A stretch of 50,724 bases of DNA from positions 1 to 50,724 of the IMG/VR virus record IMGVR_UViG_3300027782_000123, one strand, 5' to 3'. This document shows positions 50,549-50,724 of this stretch, in pieces; position 1 is the stretch's first letter; each line of letters opens with the position of its first letter. The notes below the pieces were generated by a model. That model did no database searches. It was given only the letters and a program-made list of their open reading frames with translations, and had not been told where the DNA came from. Made by a program: the position numbers and the translations under genes. Source of the stretch: a virus.

Positions 50549-50549
50549 T

Positions 50550-50724
50550 ATGTCATATAATCCTCTTCCTCAACCATCACAATCTGTAATTTTTACAGGT
50601 GCAGGAAATACAGTAGTAAGTTTTTCCAATCCATTTCCAGTATCATTAGGTTCTTCTAATATTACGATTACTGGTGATGTAAATGTAGGAACAACAGTAT
50701 CAGTCACAAGCACTCCACAAGACC
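50550..50724 (+). CDS. Virion structural protein, partial (window end)
   Basis: The frame opens at ATG 50550 one base after the previous stop and stays open to the window end (58 codons). It starts MSYNPLPQPSQSVIFTGAGN and continues in Gly/Thr/Val-rich beta sequence (NITITGDVNVGTTVSVTSTP) as in fibre or baseplate proteins. Its C-terminus lies outside the window, so only its structural character can be inferred. Confidence 0.55.
   Translation, partial: MSYNPLPQPSQSVIFTGAGNTVVSFSNPFPVSLGSSNITITGDVNVGTTVSVTSTPQD

Overview
The window reads as part of the genome of a T4-like cyanophage (a myovirus of the Kyanoviridae type). An AT-rich run of virion genes, all on the + strand, contains recognisable homologues of T4 gp25, gp6, gp8, gp13, gp14, gp15, gp17, gp18, gp19 and gp20, with a large gp7-like wedge protein and less certain gp16 and gp67 counterparts. 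A speD metabolic gene and several small proteins that I recall from marine cyanophages point to a picocyanobacterial host. All calls come from reading the sequence and from memory of the families; no database search was run.

Region 1 (1-3742) is an early-type block of about a dozen small genes, most unrecognised, with one ArdA-like anti-restriction protein and one DUF2786 protein. They are driven by at least five sigma70-type promoters. Four of these sit in two families of repeated promoter cassettes: a 62-bp cassette at 739 and 1558, and a 78-bp cassette at 2152 and 2836.

Region 2 (3743-4954) is about 1.2 kb without a credible gene. It holds eight exact copies of TTTTCCACA, the DnaA-box sequence used by cyanobacteria, within 223 bp. 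It also holds TTCGTTATAC iteron-like repeats, three long direct repeats with an embedded promoter, AT-rich palindromes, and a consensus promoter pointing left, against every gene in the window. It looks like a replication origin or regulatory hub that could recruit host DnaA. This is the most unusual part of the window.

Region 3 (4955-7519) holds two small overlapping genes, a GT-A type glycosyltransferase, a promoter/terminator nest, a 45-aa basic protein, a conserved cyanophage protein, speD, and a small protein behind a two-hairpin leader.

Region 4 (7558-37678) is the baseplate and fibre module: gp25, gp6, a giant gp7-like protein (2849 aa), two collagen-like or glycine-rich fibre proteins, a 1670-aa protein with a beta-propeller, gp8, a 2488-aa DUF4815-type protein and three small proteins. 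Region 5 (37706-50724) is the neck, terminase, tail and portal module: gp13, gp14, gp15, gp16, a mosaic 433-aa protein, a 58-aa protein, gp17, a CxxC protein, gp18, gp19, gp20, a gp67-like protein and two further structural proteins, the last cut off by the window end.

The late genes are tightly coupled through ATGA and TAATG overlaps. Eleven late-promoter-like motifs (ATAAATA or CTAAATA) lie 15-38 nt upstream of start codons, often overlapping the stop codon of the previous gene. Ahead of gp18 the late promoter lies in the loop of an inverted repeat whose right arm hides the gp18 ribosome binding site, an arrangement known for a few T4 genes. Several small beta-rich repeat modules recur across many of the virion proteins and account for much of their unusual length.
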